This document shows, one piece after another, positions 1-14,029 of a DNA stretch of 64,000 bases. Each line of letters starts with the position of its first letter. Within the stretch, counting starts at the first letter, position 1. This stretch comes from Glossina fuscipes (taxonomy: Eukaryota; Arthropoda; Insecta; Diptera; Glossinidae). The stretch is taken from contig NW_023998414.1 of NCBI RefSeq assembly GCF_014805625.2, positions 34,840,554-34,904,553 on the forward strand. Reading direction: 5' to 3'. Below the pieces are notes generated by a model, which ran no database searches, was not told where the DNA came from, and was given only the letters and a program-made list of their open reading frames with translations. Both the position numbers and the translations under genes were made by a program.

Positions 1-2309
1 TTTTTAAAAAATATAAGGAAAAAAGTTATCGATAATCGATTCATTTACATACTCAAATTTTACATATGTTTTATTTTCAAAAAAGTTTATACTGAAATTC
101 GCTCCAAACTTATTATAATTTTATTACACTTGTGAAAAGCATTTTATTAATTAAAAAAATAAAAAAAAATAAAAAACATATTTTTTTCATTATTTTTAAC
201 GATAAGAATAATAAGAAGAAGAGAAAATGGTTTCTTCCAAAAAAAAACAAAAAAAAAAACAATAAAAAATAAATTAATAAATAAATAACTCGCAAAGGAA
301 GTATGGTTCAGATTCCGGCAAAATTCTCGGGATACATGTTACATGTTAAATAAATATGCAGGTGTTTTCTGTTGATTGCCTACATTTCAAACAATGATGA
401 AAAACATTTTATATATCAAATTTGATTTTGATCTACTTGTGTTTGTAGGCAATTGCTAATAGCAGGACAATTGTTTTTGTTGAGATAGTCAGGTACATTC
501 AACAATATTTCCAAATAGGTTTTTATTTATTTATTTTTTTTTTTTTTTTCATATAGGCGACATCATCTGTACGTCTATTACGAAGATGATCGGAAAGCCG
601 TACGAAGAGTGAGAATAGGAAATAGCCATAAATAACCTGGTCATGCTAACTAATTCAAATATCATTTATTGCCAATTTTTTCTTTTCCTTCGTTTTCGCA
701 TTCGTTACGAATTCTCTGTACAGCCAAACAGATAGAAAGACAGACATGAACAAAATTAAAAATTAAAAAACATACATTGAATTAAAGCATAAATCATTTT
801 TCTCGTCCCTGACGCGTACTTTTATATAAATTAACAGCTAAATGACAAAATCTGATGCAATTTCCGCATACGACGAGGGTTGGTAAATAAAATGGTTAAG
901 TCTTACTTCTTTTCTAGTTTTGTATTGGTAATGTCTCTTAAAAATAATTCACGTATTTTCATTATAAATTTTAATGTACCCCAATAATTATCGAAGCAAC
1001 CCTTAAAAACCCTTAACTCTCTGTTATATTTATTTATATATATATATACATATATATCGCTTCTTTTTTTTTTTTCATTTTCATCATTATTATTATTATT
1101 TATATTTATTACATAGATATTTTATTGCATTGTTGACGATTATTTCGAATTATAGTGAAAAACGGTACAGTTAACAAAACGCAAAAGTTTATTATTTTAT
1201 ATTTTATAGTGCTTTCAAGAAAAGAAACAAAAAGAATAATATATACATGTATGTATATGTCGTTGAGTGAGTACGTGTAGAATACATATAAAAAAAAAAT
1301 AAAATAAAATAAAAAAACGATTTTAATTCAATTTCAATTATTTAAATAAAAATTCGAAAATTCCATATTTGTGTAAAGAAAAATTCCATTAATATTTTCC
1401 CCGATCCCCACACACTCTCTCTCTCTCTCGCACCATCTCTCTCGCTCTCACTATCTTGTCGTACGCTCTTTCCTTTTAGATGGTCTCTTACCTTACCAAA
1501 ACTCATGCAAAAGAAGCAAACCAAAAGAAAAAAAAACACAAAAAACAAACAAACAAACAAACAAACAAAAAAAAAAAAAGAAAAAAAAACAAACTATTTC
1601 ACCTCATAGTTTGATAAACTGGCAAAATAAATAGTAACAACAACGGCAACAACAAACCTAAAGCTGTCTTATTTATTATTATTATTGTTATTACTATTAT
1701 CGTTGTTGCTGTTGTTGTTGTTGTTGTTGCCATTTGCCGTTGTCGTTGTCGTTGTTGTTATTATATTTGTATCTTCAATTTGTATGCAATTGTATGCAAT
1801 TGTATTTGGGCATTTGGGCCTCTTTGCAACAACGATAATGACAACAATAGCAACAAAAGCAAGAAATCAAACCAACTAACAAACGAACCAACAAACCAAC
1901 CAAACCAACCAACCAACTAACCAACCAACTAATCAACCAACAAACGAAACAACTAACAGATTGTCAAGCAACCATACCGACGATCAAACCAAACGACCAA
2001 CGAACTAAAATAATAAAATACACAAAATTAAAACAAAAAAAAAAAAAAAAAAAAATAGCTCAAGCAAACAAACAAAATCAACTGCAACAACTAAAAAGCC
2101 CAACAACCATGCCTTCAATGGTAAGTTTATACAATAGTTACGTATATATGAACGTATCTATGCATATACATACTTACGACGATACGACTCTTTGTGTTTA
2201 TTCATTTATTATATTTTATTACTATTATTAATACATTTGTACTTAGTTACCCATACACGAACGCTATATCAGTTTTCATATGCGAAAGTCAAGAAACTGA
2301 AATATGCAC

Positions 2310-2355
<46 letters not shown>

Positions 2356-2634
2356 GTATGTTTGTATATATATATGTATTAATTACTTTATTAGATGTTT
2401 ATGAAGCGAAATAAAACGAAATTAATTTTAAGAAAAATTTATATGTAAAAATGCAGAAAAGTATTAGAAATAGTTAAATACTCTTAATAATAACGAAAAA
2501 CACAATAAAAAAGAAAAACAAATAATCTATAAAAGAAAACGCTTAGACTTAGCAAATATATACCCAAGATTTCATATTTATATCATGGGAAAAAAAAAAA
2601 TAGCCTTACTATGCTATACGATATCATATCTCAG

Positions 2635-2667
<33 letters not shown>

Positions 2668-2808
2668 GTTGTAAGAAAATAGACAAAATTCATAAAAATT
2701 AAATAAAAAAAAAATAAAAAATTAATAGCAACAACAACAAAAACAACAACATTATTAAAAGCAAATTAAACTCGCGTATGCCTCTATGCATATAAACTAT
2801 CGTATGCA

Positions 2809-2840
<32 letters not shown>

Positions 2841-2993
2841 CATATGCACACACGCAGCATGCATACAAAATAAAGTTAAACATATAAATTCACATTTTGT
2901 ATAAAAAGTACAACTAAATAAATTTGAAACTACGCGAACACAAAATGTCGAGAAATGAAATTTTGTATGAAATTGTAACTGAAGACATACCAG

Positions 2994-3024
<31 letters not shown>

Positions 3025-4174
3025 CAACAACAACGACAATAGTAATAATGTAACACAACGACAGAATGACAGCAAATACGGCAGCCGACAGTCGATTCGG
3101 TCGGCAAACACATAAACATATATACGCACACACATGCACACACATACACACAAACACCCATACAGATACATATATATGCTTACCGTTGCCGTAGAGCACA
3201 CCGCATATACAATAACTTACACAACTAGGAAAACTTATAAGCGCGTCGTTTTCGTTTTCGTTGTTTTTTTTTTTTTTTTTTTTTAAATTTTTTTTTATAT
3301 TTTTTTATTTTTTTTTATATTTCTTTTACATAAAAATCAAAGAGCTCTCGAGCTAGATATTTTGTATTCATACACAAACACACGCATATATATGCATGCA
3401 CGGGCATACATACACATACATAAAATGAACAAAAAGCCAGAGTATTGTACGTGTATATAGAGCTCCTCTCTGCAATGACAGCCAGTGACTATTCATCTAG
3501 TAGTCAGGAATGCGAGTAATGAGCGAAGCTAGCAAAATGTAACCAAATAAATGAGCGCAAATTTTAAGTGAACTTAAAAAATAATAAAAGAAAGATATAT
3601 ATGTACATATAATTTTCACCACCACCACCACCACCAGCAGTACCACCACCACCGTCATCATCGTTATCATAGTCATCATCCTCACTATTACATTACCCAC
3701 TCATAGACATGAAATACACACATATACATACATACATACAAACATACATATATAGAGACACACACACGCATATGCAAACTTACAACTACAATTAAAGCTC
3801 TTCATCCAGTAATTTCGTTGAACAACAGGCGGCAATGGCAAAAAAAAACAACAACAACAACAATAAAAGAAGAAGAAAAATATATTGTATTTACATATAC
3901 ATACTTATATCATTGTATCTAAAAGATACGCATGTAACTTAAATATTACATGTAGATGTTCATGTAAGTATATGCGTACATTCATACGCGCATTTGTATT
4001 TGTTGCCTTCTTCATTGCCTGTAAATTTGTTATCGTTGTTACTGCTGTTATTGTTGTTGTTGTTCCTGTTGTTACATTATATTAACTTTTTGCTTTACAC
4101 TCAACAGATAAATGTTCGCAAAAATTATATACAAAATTTTTCAATTTTTATTGAACTTTCATATATGAAAATAT

Positions 4175-4224
<50 letters not shown>

Positions 4225-4566
4225 TAATAAGATTTATTAGGATGTATTCGAATCATGGATAGTCACTCTACACAAATGCCGAAAATAAGATGAAATACAT
4301 TGTTTTAACTTGAAGTATTTCTTCTGCACTCTAACATTCTAGCTTCGATAAGCAATGGATGCATTATTATATCATTATATAGACCGCGATGATAATAATT
4401 TGATGTGACGGATTCCGTCACCATGACCGACGCCTTACTGGGAAACTTAATAACGATAATTCGCGATAACGAGGTAACGAGGTAATCCAGAGAGAGCTTC
4501 AGGCTAATAAAATTGAAATTTTTCATTATATTAATATTTTTTCTTCTTCTAAGCAAATTGATTTTC
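1..4566. other. Gene-free AT-rich stretch with simple repeats
   Basis: No convincing coding region is seen on either strand. The stretch holds CAA/GTT-type trinucleotide runs (about 1640-1760), a (CCAA)n-like run (about 1881-1960), a (TA)n run (2314-2352), an (AAT)n run (2635-2667), a (CGCA)n/(CA)n run (2806-2842), a (CAC)n run (about 3618-3653) and several long A or T homopolymers. The poly-Leu, poly-Val and poly-Asn frames found here are translations of these repeats. It could be intergenic DNA or part of a long intron or UTR of a gene outside the window; the sequence does not decide. Confidence 0.6.
4176..4223. repeat. 48-nt poly(T) homopolymer
   Basis: An uninterrupted run of 48 T, the longest homopolymer in the window. 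It may be the reverse-strand tail of an old retroposon, although no recognisable body adjoins it, or simply a slippage expansion. Its exact length in the assembly should be doubted. Confidence 0.9.
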
Positions 4567-4764
4567 TATTTTATTAGATGTCCGCCTGAGTGGCCGAGTA
4601 GGCAAGAGTCTCGACTAGCAAGTCAATGGTCGTGAGTTCGAATCTCAAGTGCGGTAGAGTTTTTAATAAAAGCCGATAGCCTTAGATGCTAGTGCTTTTA
4701 AGAGTTTAGTCTTAGAATTTATTTCTCTGGCGAAATTAATAATAATAATAATATTTTATTAGAT
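4567..4764 (+). mobile_element. tRNA-derived SINE-like element with target-site duplication
   Basis: The element body is 4580-4751. It has a perfect Pol III A box (TGGCCGAGTAGG, 4591-4602) and a good B box (GAGTTCGAATC, 4634-4644) about 31 bp apart, as in a tRNA of the Ser/Leu class. It continues into a non-tRNA body and ends in an (AAT)n tail. A 13-bp direct repeat, TATTTTATTAGAT, flanks it at 4567-4579 and 4752-4764, as expected of a target-site duplication made by L1-type retroposition. The 5' portion does not fold into a clean tRNA: CCGC near the start can pair with GCGG at 4651-4654, but the anticodon arm is poor, so a working tRNA gene is unlikely. A T5 run at 4660-4664 would stop Pol III early, so this copy is probably inactive or a mutated derivative. 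The alternative is a tRNA pseudogene, which would not explain the flanking repeat beyond the (AAT)n tail. Confidence 0.75.
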
Positions 4765-5766
4765 ATTAAATTAAATTATTGCTTTTATGCAAAAGAAGAA
4801 GAAACTATAGGCATAGAAGTGAATTCAACTCTTTAGTCAATTATTCACTTCCGCCTATATTAATATATTATATGCACTTTTTACTGACATTTTTCATTTG
4901 GGTATAATATTTTAAAATATTTCATTACTCTTAAGTTCAAATACACACGTACATATGTGCATGAAACTATAAACAATCGCAATAAAAAAGTCTCTCATGG
5001 AAAAATGAATTTGAAACGAAACGCGCAACACACCAAAAATTTAAGAAAATCCAAACACAAACAAGCACACATTTTATATACTGCAACAATAAAAATACAA
5101 AAGCAATTGGCGAATATAAAAAACCAGCATTAAAATTATAAATAAACAAACTAAAATAATACAACAACAAAAAAAGCAACAACAAGAACAACAACAATAA
5201 CAGGAACATAGCCTACAATCATCCAAAATAAATGAATTGAAGAAAATGCAGCAACAACAATAACAAAGGCGCAAGTTAAATACACAAAATATGTTTGAGC
5301 TCTCCATCTGCAACCCACAAAGAGTTCGACTGGTTGCATGGATGGTTCTTTACAACAATAACAATAGCAAGCAAACATAATAAAACCGCTTAATGCAGCG
5401 CACTTGCTTCCGCTGCAAACAATTCTTGTTATAAATTGTGCTCTCACTTATACTTTATCTCATTCTTTCCCTTCAGCTCTCTCTCTCTCTCTCTCTGTCT
5501 CACTCTCTCTCTCTTTCTTTTTCTTTTTCTCTTTCTCTCTCACCATCTCTCACCCTATCGCTCTGCCTCTATCTCTACCTCTCTCGCTCACTCACTCAAT
5601 CTCTCTATCTCCTCTATCACTTCTCAGCCCCAAATATAAGCGTAATTCCCTACACGTAGAGATTGATATAAAAGGGGTAGCGTAGAAGAAGTAATTTCTT
5701 ATGAGAGTAAGTATGTTCATGTGCATGTGTGTGCGGTGATGTGTGCATGCTTATACTCATAAATAA

Positions 5767-5808
<42 letters not shown>

Positions 5809-6763
5809 CACTATATATATATATTATGCACTGAGATAGTTTTTTCCTTCTTCCGTACGCTAAAATTCTTGTTTTCGTTAAGGAAAAATATGCGTCAAGA
5901 TATCGAATAGGCCGTATAATTAATATATTCACCTTATTAGGTACAAAAAAAGAGTTGCCAGCAGTTGAATTACCATTAACACACCCATCTCGTCTGAACA
6001 AATATATTAATTTAGTTATATCACTAAGATATTATTTACATATATCAAAGGATACACATATGTATATGCATTAAGTGATAATGTCAAAGCGATTGCAATG
6101 ACTTTGCTTTGTTTTGCTCTTTGCTTCAATTCGTCTCATATTGATGCAATCTTTTACTTATGAAGTTAATGCTATCGCCTAAAAGTTGAGCGTTGACAAT
6201 GGATTCGAAAAGTTGACAATTACTTGATCTACGTAATAATTGAAGGGAAAAACATTTACGAAAGCCTAAAGCCTTAGATAGCCTTAGATATACTAGAACT
6301 TGATGTGCTTTTGTCTTCAGATTGATTTCACTGATGATTAAGAAGTCACAACATGCACTATGAGATGCACAATTTTCGCTCCTTTCTTAGACGGTCGCTA
6401 TGAAATGAATGGTATTGAGCGAGTTTACTCTATTCAAATAATTTTTAACGTCCGTCTCTGCCTATTCGAATACTGGAAACTTCGAAAATCGTCTTTATTG
6501 AAATAGATAATTAAAATATGACAAATATATTTCAAAATTGTTCGCAGCGAAAAAGCGAAAAAGCCAATTGTATGTCGATTCGAATAGTCGTTGTTCGCTT
6601 ATTAACACACGCTACACCCAGCAACAAATCACAAAAGTTTTAAAATAATTTGAGTCAAGTCGTGACATGCCAGCGACATTCTTTTACACCTAAAAACAAA
6701 ATATATATCGAAAATAGATTAGGTCGGAGCGTATCGACGAACGAAACGTATCTACCATTTTTT
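4765..6763. other. Gene-free stretch with (TC)n and (TA)n microsatellites
   Basis: No gene is seen. A long pyrimidine-rich (TC)n tract spans about 5476-5600 and a (TA)n tract spans 5771-5806. The Ser/Leu-rich frames here are translations of the (TC)n tract. Confidence 0.6.
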
Positions 6764-7370
6764 TACCCTACACCGCTTATGGTACAGGCTGGTATATTAA
6801 ATTAGTACGGATATATGTAAGACACAGAAATGGTTAAGATCGATCCACCTTTTATTATACTGAATGATTTCGAATAGTTTTTCTAAATCTATCTAAGTCT
6901 CTCCATCTTTCCATCTCTTTTGTTTTTTTTTTTTTTTTGATGTTGCAAGCTACAAGTTTTTGCGATATTCTGATGAAATTCGACCGGAAGACGAAAAATG
7001 AAAATGCTTTGGATCGGTTCCAAATTGAAATTGAAAATAATGCACTCGCACATATAACGGTTCACATATACGGAATGCAAGTTTCGCATAGTAAAAAAAG
7101 GCCGAATATTCAATATTTCAGCTCATAACCAATAAATTGACAAAGAAATATCTACTTTACCAAATTTGGACTATTTAGGTACAAATTCTGTGTAGGCGTC
7201 AATTCTTATATGGATAGAAAATTTAACCTTTCAATATTTGGCTATGGCCTTTTAATGAAAATGATGGGTAATTTTTCGAGTATGATTATCAAAAAAAGCG
7301 AAAAATTGTACGATACGAAGTGATATGTAAGGTATGTAATAGTCGGTGTTGCCCAACAATAATGTTGGTT
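6764..7370 (+). repeat. Interspersed repeat family A, copy 1
   Basis: The copy begins with the family hallmark: a CCCTACACCGCTTATGGT-type hairpin, then GTATATTAA. It continues through the 'AAGAT..ATCCACCTTTTATTATAC' block and ends in the family 3' block TCGGTGTTGCCCAACAATAAT. It aligns by eye with the copies at 41758, 43629, 45138, 46624 and 58844. I see no coding capacity, and the superfamily is not identified. Confidence 0.65.
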
Positions 7371-9757
7371 AATGTCGGTTAGTATTTCTTTATAAAAAAT
7401 TCGGTGAAAAATATAATCGTACTAAGTGAATGTGAAAAATTTCGATATCACATTACCATGTACCAGGGCATTTCTTCTATAAGCTTTCTAGCAATATATA
7501 GAGCTTTACCAGGTAATAAGATTTAATTTTTCATTTGTTTTAATGAGGGGAAAAGCGCAACTGTAGCCCTTTAAATTGTTATTCATCGATACGCTCGTCC
7601 TTTATTTTCCGTACGCATCAGATAAAGTTTATTATATTGACTTAATGATTGTCAATCTGTCCATCATATTGAATTACGATTATGATAAGCTTGAGATTCT
7701 CCTTAAAATAATGAGTTTAGTTGCAAAAAAAATTTTTTTGTTTTTTTTTTTTTAGTTTTTAATTATATGTATTCACTTAAATGTATACACAAAAAATTGT
7801 GGATATGACAGCTGATGAGAACTTTTTGTTTTTCTACGCCAAATTTTTACATGGCCTTCGAATAATGTTTCCACCGAAATTCAGCATTCAGTAGCTTTTA
7901 TATAGATAATTAATTGAAATTTCTTTGTACGCGGTGACTATATTATCGCATCAGTCACGATCATTACTACCCTAAATGTATTTTTGGATATTTTTGCTCG
8001 AACGTTTAATTGTAAGTCCGCAAGGGATTCGATTCTACAATTACGGCCAATTAGAAAAATGACTATTGATCAGCCATAAATTTTTTACATCGTTTAACTT
8101 GAAATACTTGATGATTGATTCATTCATAAAAAGACTAAAGTAATTTATTGCCATTCGTCGTTGGCGGGCATCAAAATCGGTCAATCAATCAATCGTTCAA
8201 GATAGACTACTGAATAGATAAATATTTACTTTCTAATGTCATTTGTTTAATGATATTTTCATTTTAATTATAACAAGTTTCACTCCCCATTGATTACGTT
8301 AAGTAATTTTCATATATCGTATATTAAATATCGCATTCTATTTGCATAACTAAATGCAAGTAAGTATGTATGTATGTATGTATGTATATATGTATGTATG
8401 TTATGCTTTAAGCATATATTATATTTGAAGTTGTAACTTGCATATGGCGACACATTTATATTTATAGGTTAGCACTACGACCTCATTGATATATGTTACT
8501 AATATATATATATATATATAAATATATATATATATGTTACGATGCCATGTTATAGAATGCCATGCCATTATAAATTTCCAATGCCATTCAATATTATTGA
8601 TAAAAGTTCAGAAAAAACATTTCAACTTGAAATCGAATTTGCTTCCTATCTATCCTGCCAGCGTAACAGCTCCCTTCGCATCATGCCGAGTCCTTTAGAT
8701 TCGTTCTTCATTTATTTAGTTGTATTGGAAAAATAGAAACTTTTGTTCATTTATTATCCTGATCGCTTAACGATCAAAAAGTTTTTCTTGCTTCGCTAAT
8801 AAAAGTTTAAAGCAGAGATGGCCAATGTGAAATTTTTTTTACACCTGAAACTTCTCAACCATCGGTACATGAATGACTTGAAATTATCGAAAACACTTTA
8901 AAGTTTAGAATTTATTAATGTCGAGCGAGATCAATGAAAAGCACGTTGCATAAAGTTTTTTTTTGCTGCTAACACAGCACACGACCAATCAACAAAGCCT
9001 AATGCATGATTCGACTTTTCCTTGCACTATAGTTAAGAAAAACAAAAAATTCTATTTGCAAATGGTTTCGGTTTGCATATGAATTTTACTTTTACTTTAT
9101 GGGACAGCAGTAAGCGGAGCAAATTAAAATTGCCTGCCAACAATATTGTTTGGTATGTATATGGATTAAAGTGAAGCAATCATACCATGCAACATATATG
9201 CATGTATATCAAAAATTCGTGAATTTAACTCATACTCAAGCAGAGAATACTGTTATGGTTGCATAAAATTATTTACACAAGGCAACCGAATCAATTGCTT
9301 GAGAAACGATTTTCATTGCCGAATTGATCGAATTAAACTACGTATTGCGAAAAGAGATGCTAACAAAATTGATGTCAACGCATGCAAAGATGTCTTGGAG
9401 ATAACAACAACAGCATAGAGTAGCATAGAGTAGAAAAACAATTAAGCTTGACATGCTAGATATTGATTGTTTTCATTGATTAATCAAAATTTTCCGAATT
9501 TTTAAAATTCATCCAATATCCTTCCTTTAAATTTTGCTCATTACATAACATACATAATGGACTATGTCTATGATGTCGGTCAATTGTCAATAACGCATTC
9601 GGATCAGCTTGCATTACTTATAAAATATATATTGGCAACCCTGACATTGCTAGATTGCTGTTGCTGCTGCACTTTTAATGGAAATGCATACGATCTTAAA
9701 ATAATTAAACACAATAATAAATTTTAAAAAATTAAAGCCGAACTCCATTTGAATAAG

Positions 9758-9789
<32 letters not shown>
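9758..9789. repeat. 32-nt poly(A) homopolymer
   Basis: An uninterrupted A run, followed about 100 bp downstream by a second A-rich stretch. No retroposon body with target-site duplications could be seen beside it. Confidence 0.85.
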
Positions 9790-9791
<2 letters not shown>

Positions 9792-10231
9792 CTTAATCTA
9801 AAGTGAACTGAGTTGAACTGAACTAAAGTCGACAAACCGCTTTGGAGCGGCAGGCTAAGCTCAAGCAAAGTCATTGCAATTGAAAATAAAAAAAAAAAAA
9901 ATAATAAAAAAATAAAAAAAAAATAGCAACTATGAGAAGCTCTATACAATCTTGTGTTGCGCTTTTCATTGACATCCAAAAAGAATAACAAAACGAAAAA
10001 ACGAAAACAAAGCAAATCCAAATTCAACAAAAAGGAATGTTTCAACAAAACAACTAGATCTGGACGAGGTGAAGTGCAGTTTCTCAGCCTACCCTGCACT
10101 TGAACAGGGACTCAAAACTGTTTGTTTATTGGTTCGCTGTTACTCTTGTTGACTTTGTACGACTGCATCTATCTCTTCTCTAGTATAAGTATAAGTGTAA
10201 GCATAACAAATAGACAGATAGATATACATAC

Positions 10232-10234
<3 letters not shown>

Positions 10235-10271
<37 letters not shown>

Positions 10272-10370
10272 ATGTTATTGGTAATAATGATGATGATAAT
10301 GACGATGATGATGATGATGATGATAATGATAATAATGATGATGACGATGACGATGACGATGACGATGCTG
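10235..10370. repeat. Compound microsatellite (TA)n then (GATGAT/GATGAC)n
   Basis: A (TA)n tract is followed by a run of GAT and GAC triplets that becomes a regular GATGAC hexamer near 10340-10367. Translated, it gives Met/Ile-rich frames on one strand and Ile/Val-rich frames on the other. This is plain repeat translation, not a gene. Confidence 0.85.
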
Positions 10371-11071
10371 TAAAGCAACTTACAAACCAACAAATGCAGA
10401 TATAAACATTGACTGTGACTGAATTGCTCTTTTTATATATATATATATATATTTTTCGGGGGGATTAAACAAACTTCTTTCTTCTCATCGTTAACGTTCG
10501 TTCGCAAGTTCTTCGTTTATTATAGCAGAACAAAATAGGCAGGCGTTCGGGGACGATCGATGGATGGATGGTATTTGGCTTTAAAAATAGCGAAAGCTAA
10601 AATAAAGACACGTACACCAACACACCAAAACACACACACACACACAATTGCATTATATAGACTGACTGCACATGCAATGACAGTAAAATGCAAGTATAAG
10701 GAATAAAATGAAACTAAATGAAAAATTGTAAGAAATACAAGTATTTTAATTTTACATTTTTTTTTTTTTTTTTTTTTTTTAAGACTTTAATTTGCTTGAG
10801 CAACTAACTGACTCTTCGGCTGTTTCGATCGGTAAGTATCGTTCCTATCAGTTCGCTTTCTTATGCTCATAAATAAAATAAATATTTATTGTATTTCATA
10901 TAATTGAATGCGAACATGAATGTGCCGTGCGATGCCGTGTCTTACAATAATGATAACTTTTCTACGCATCTTTATGCACATTCATGCATACGTAAATACA
11001 TAACAAACAAATCTATTGCACATATTTTCTTATTATTAATTTTATTCCTTTCTTGTATTTTGCTATAGAAT

Positions 11072-11108
<37 letters not shown>

Positions 11109-12973
11109 TGTGTGTGTGTGTGCGTATGTGCATATGTGTGTATATATGTTTTTGTTAGTGTATTTTTGTCTTTATAAACTGCATCATCAACTCTTTTTGT
11201 AAAGATGCTCATTTATATATGCATACATACATAGATACACACACACACACACACACACATCATATTATATATAAAATTTTCTTTAGAGCCTGTTTTCAGT
11301 AAATGCATCTATTTTGTGCATTTGAGGTGAATGCAATCTGAATATCTTCTAGTTATGCATTTTTGTATGTACGCATTTATATAAGCGATTGTTTGTGTAT
11401 GTTTACTTGTAATATGATTCAGTTAAAATAAAATGCAAAAAAAAAAAAAAAAAAAAAAAAAAAACAACTTATTGAATTGTTTTATTTCTATCCCAAGCTA
11501 TTGCGTTTCAACGACAACGCAAACAATATCCATTATTCACAACTATCTGCCAACGGAGGTAATAAATTATATAAATTGCTGTAGATTTTCTCGATTTTAT
11601 ATTCATAGAAATTCACCTCCAATTACCCTACCTCCCTATAATCATTCTTGATCACTTAGTCTTAACTATGACGGCCGACGCATTTATTTATTCCTTCCGA
11701 TCGGATAGAAAGAACAATTTCTTCTAATACACACATAAATTACATATTAACCTTTAGGATAAGTTTAATTTGATTGAAAATCAGCTACGAGCAAATTTGA
11801 AAATCATTTCCTTTAAAGTTTCAGTTAATAATAATGACTTTTTTTTTTGAAATAATTATAAAAACGATGAGTAAATTATTTGTTTTCTTTTTTTTCTGTA
11901 TGTTCTGCATGTGTATGTACATTTTGTTTGCTAATCTTATATGATTTCTTCAATAAAGATTTTTAATATATATCGTATGCTCTTTTAATAGAAAGTTTGC
12001 TTTTAAGTTGCCATTTAAAGGATCGTTAACCAGAGGCTACAAAGTGCGCATCTAGCCCTGCGTACTGCATTTTCCCTAATAAATTCTTTCCATTTGTAAG
12101 CAAAATATGTGACAGTGAAGACCTGGTATTGTCAATGTGACTTCGATGCAGATTACCTTCTTGAATGTAACTCGCCACTCACATACAGTATACAGTATAT
12201 ATATGGGTGTTCAGAGCATTGCTTGCATCACTCATGCAACTCATGATGCACGATTCCCTTTCAATTCGGTTAAACGCTTTTTGGCTTTTTCCTTCCTTCC
12301 TTACGATTACAATGTTGTTTTGTGAATGCTTATTCATTTTTCCATTAGTCAATGAAAAGTTCAAGACAGTCACGTAGCGATTGAGAGTCGTTGATCACCG
12401 ACTACTCAATCGAGAATTATGCTTTCATAAATGATGCTGGATAACAGATATTTGTGGGCTAAGCGGAAACTGCTTGCATGCAGCAAATCTTATTAAGAAT
12501 TTCATTCAGCAAAACTATCGTCAACACACAAATCAATCTTTAACTGTTTGTTGCTTTTATTTAGTTATCTTACTGGCACCTTATCTTATATGGCACCTAT
12601 TCTTTTGAACAAAAGTAAAATTACAATCTATAGCGCAGTATTCCCTCAAGTGGCATAGACGAATAATTTCAATTTTCAATTTTTTTTTCAACCACCAACT
12701 ACCAGCATCTATTTCGACATCGTCACTGTACGAGAAGAGGGATAAATAATTTTTTAATTGCTTCATTTTAACTCTATCGCAGAAGTGTGTCCCAAAAACA
12801 ATTAGTAGTAAAAGTTATATACGATATAAAATATCATATCGGCTATATGGGACTATGGGAGATAGGCAAGTTATGAGTTAAATATTCAGTGTGGTACAGC
12901 ATTCTTTAATTACGATTGATACGTGCGGTTGACCAGTAAAGTTTAAAAGTAACGCCCGTTTCTCTCCCCCATT

Positions 12974-13009
<36 letters not shown>

Positions 13010-14029
13010 ATCGCCAGGTTAAGTATAGAGGAGACGACCCTGAAATGGTTGATCAAATTATATAAACAAAAACATCCTTTTCGGTGCTAATTTCTACTTT
13101 TTTGATAAAATGTTGAGAAAAATCAATGGAATTCGCGCAAATTACCCCTCGAAGATCACCATTTGGACAAGGCCGATCATTAAATACCTTAAAATATCCC
13201 ACCTATTCTGTCTCCAATATATATAGAAACTTACATGCCATGCAAAGGCTTAGATTTCGTGACAACTCTATCGGAAGGAAAAACCGAACTGATACGAATT
13301 TATTTCGGTAGATTTCTATGTCGGGATTAATATTTCGATTTAATGTAAAGAAACGAAGTTTTGCAGCCAAATAAATGCCTATTTTTTATAAATATGTTTA
13401 TATGGGAAGTTGATTCAAAAAATAGTTCTATCCTACGCAAGTTTTTCATATCCACTTATTAGGCCAATATATGTTAATTTTCATCAATATTTGCTCGAGA
13501 AATATTCAAAAATTGTAAATTTACTGACTATTTCAAAACAGACTATTATATGCTCCGACCTAATACATTTTCAATAGGTCTCGTACTTGAACAAAACATA
13601 ACATTGCATTAACTTTCATTAAACTGTCCCCGAAAATTTGCGGTCTATAAATGGAACTCAAATATGCATGTACACATAGACATCAAACGGAAAGACAATC
13701 TTAGAAGAAGAAGAAGAAGTAGAAGAAGAAGATTTAGAAAAATTTTCTAAATCTATCGGTATAACGAAATTTAAATCTATCTTAGTTCGTTTTGATTGTT
13801 ACAAACAACCACACAAGCTTAACACATTATTACGGCAAAAATGCTAACAAAGCTAATCATTTGATATCGTAAATCACTTTACGTAATACAATCAAAAATT
13901 AAAAGTTTTAATTTAGTTTTACTGATTAAGATAGATGCAAATTTATTATAATTCGATTCTTCTGGAAGAAATTATGCAGACATATGGCGAGCCAAAGTAT
14001 AGACTAAGGGTTGATTGCCTTTCTTGCTG

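Noticed and set aside
1685..1879. Poly-Leu/Val open frame.
   Set aside because: Translation of GTT/ATT trinucleotide repeats with a TTG start; no domain and no gene context.
2784..3201. Several overlapping frames up to 125 codons (Cys/Val/Tyr-rich on -, Asn-rich on +).
   Set aside because: They are translations of (CA)n and (AAT)n microsatellites.
4580..4660. A functional tRNA-Ser or tRNA-Leu gene.
   Set aside because: The A and B boxes are good, but the acceptor and anticodon stems do not pair cleanly, and the flanking 13-bp repeat extends past a non-tRNA tail, favouring a SINE.
9650..10099. 149-codon Phe/Leu-rich minus-strand frame.
   Set aside because: It spans two poly(A) tracts that translate to poly-Phe; the rest is low complexity with no domain.
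6718..13564. Inverted 13-bp match ATTAGGTCGGAGC (6718-6730) and GCTCCGACCTAAT (13552-13564), which could be transposon ends.
   Set aside because: The match does not extend inward, flanking bases show no target duplication, no transposase lies between them, and a 13-bp inverted match is expected by chance in 64 kb.
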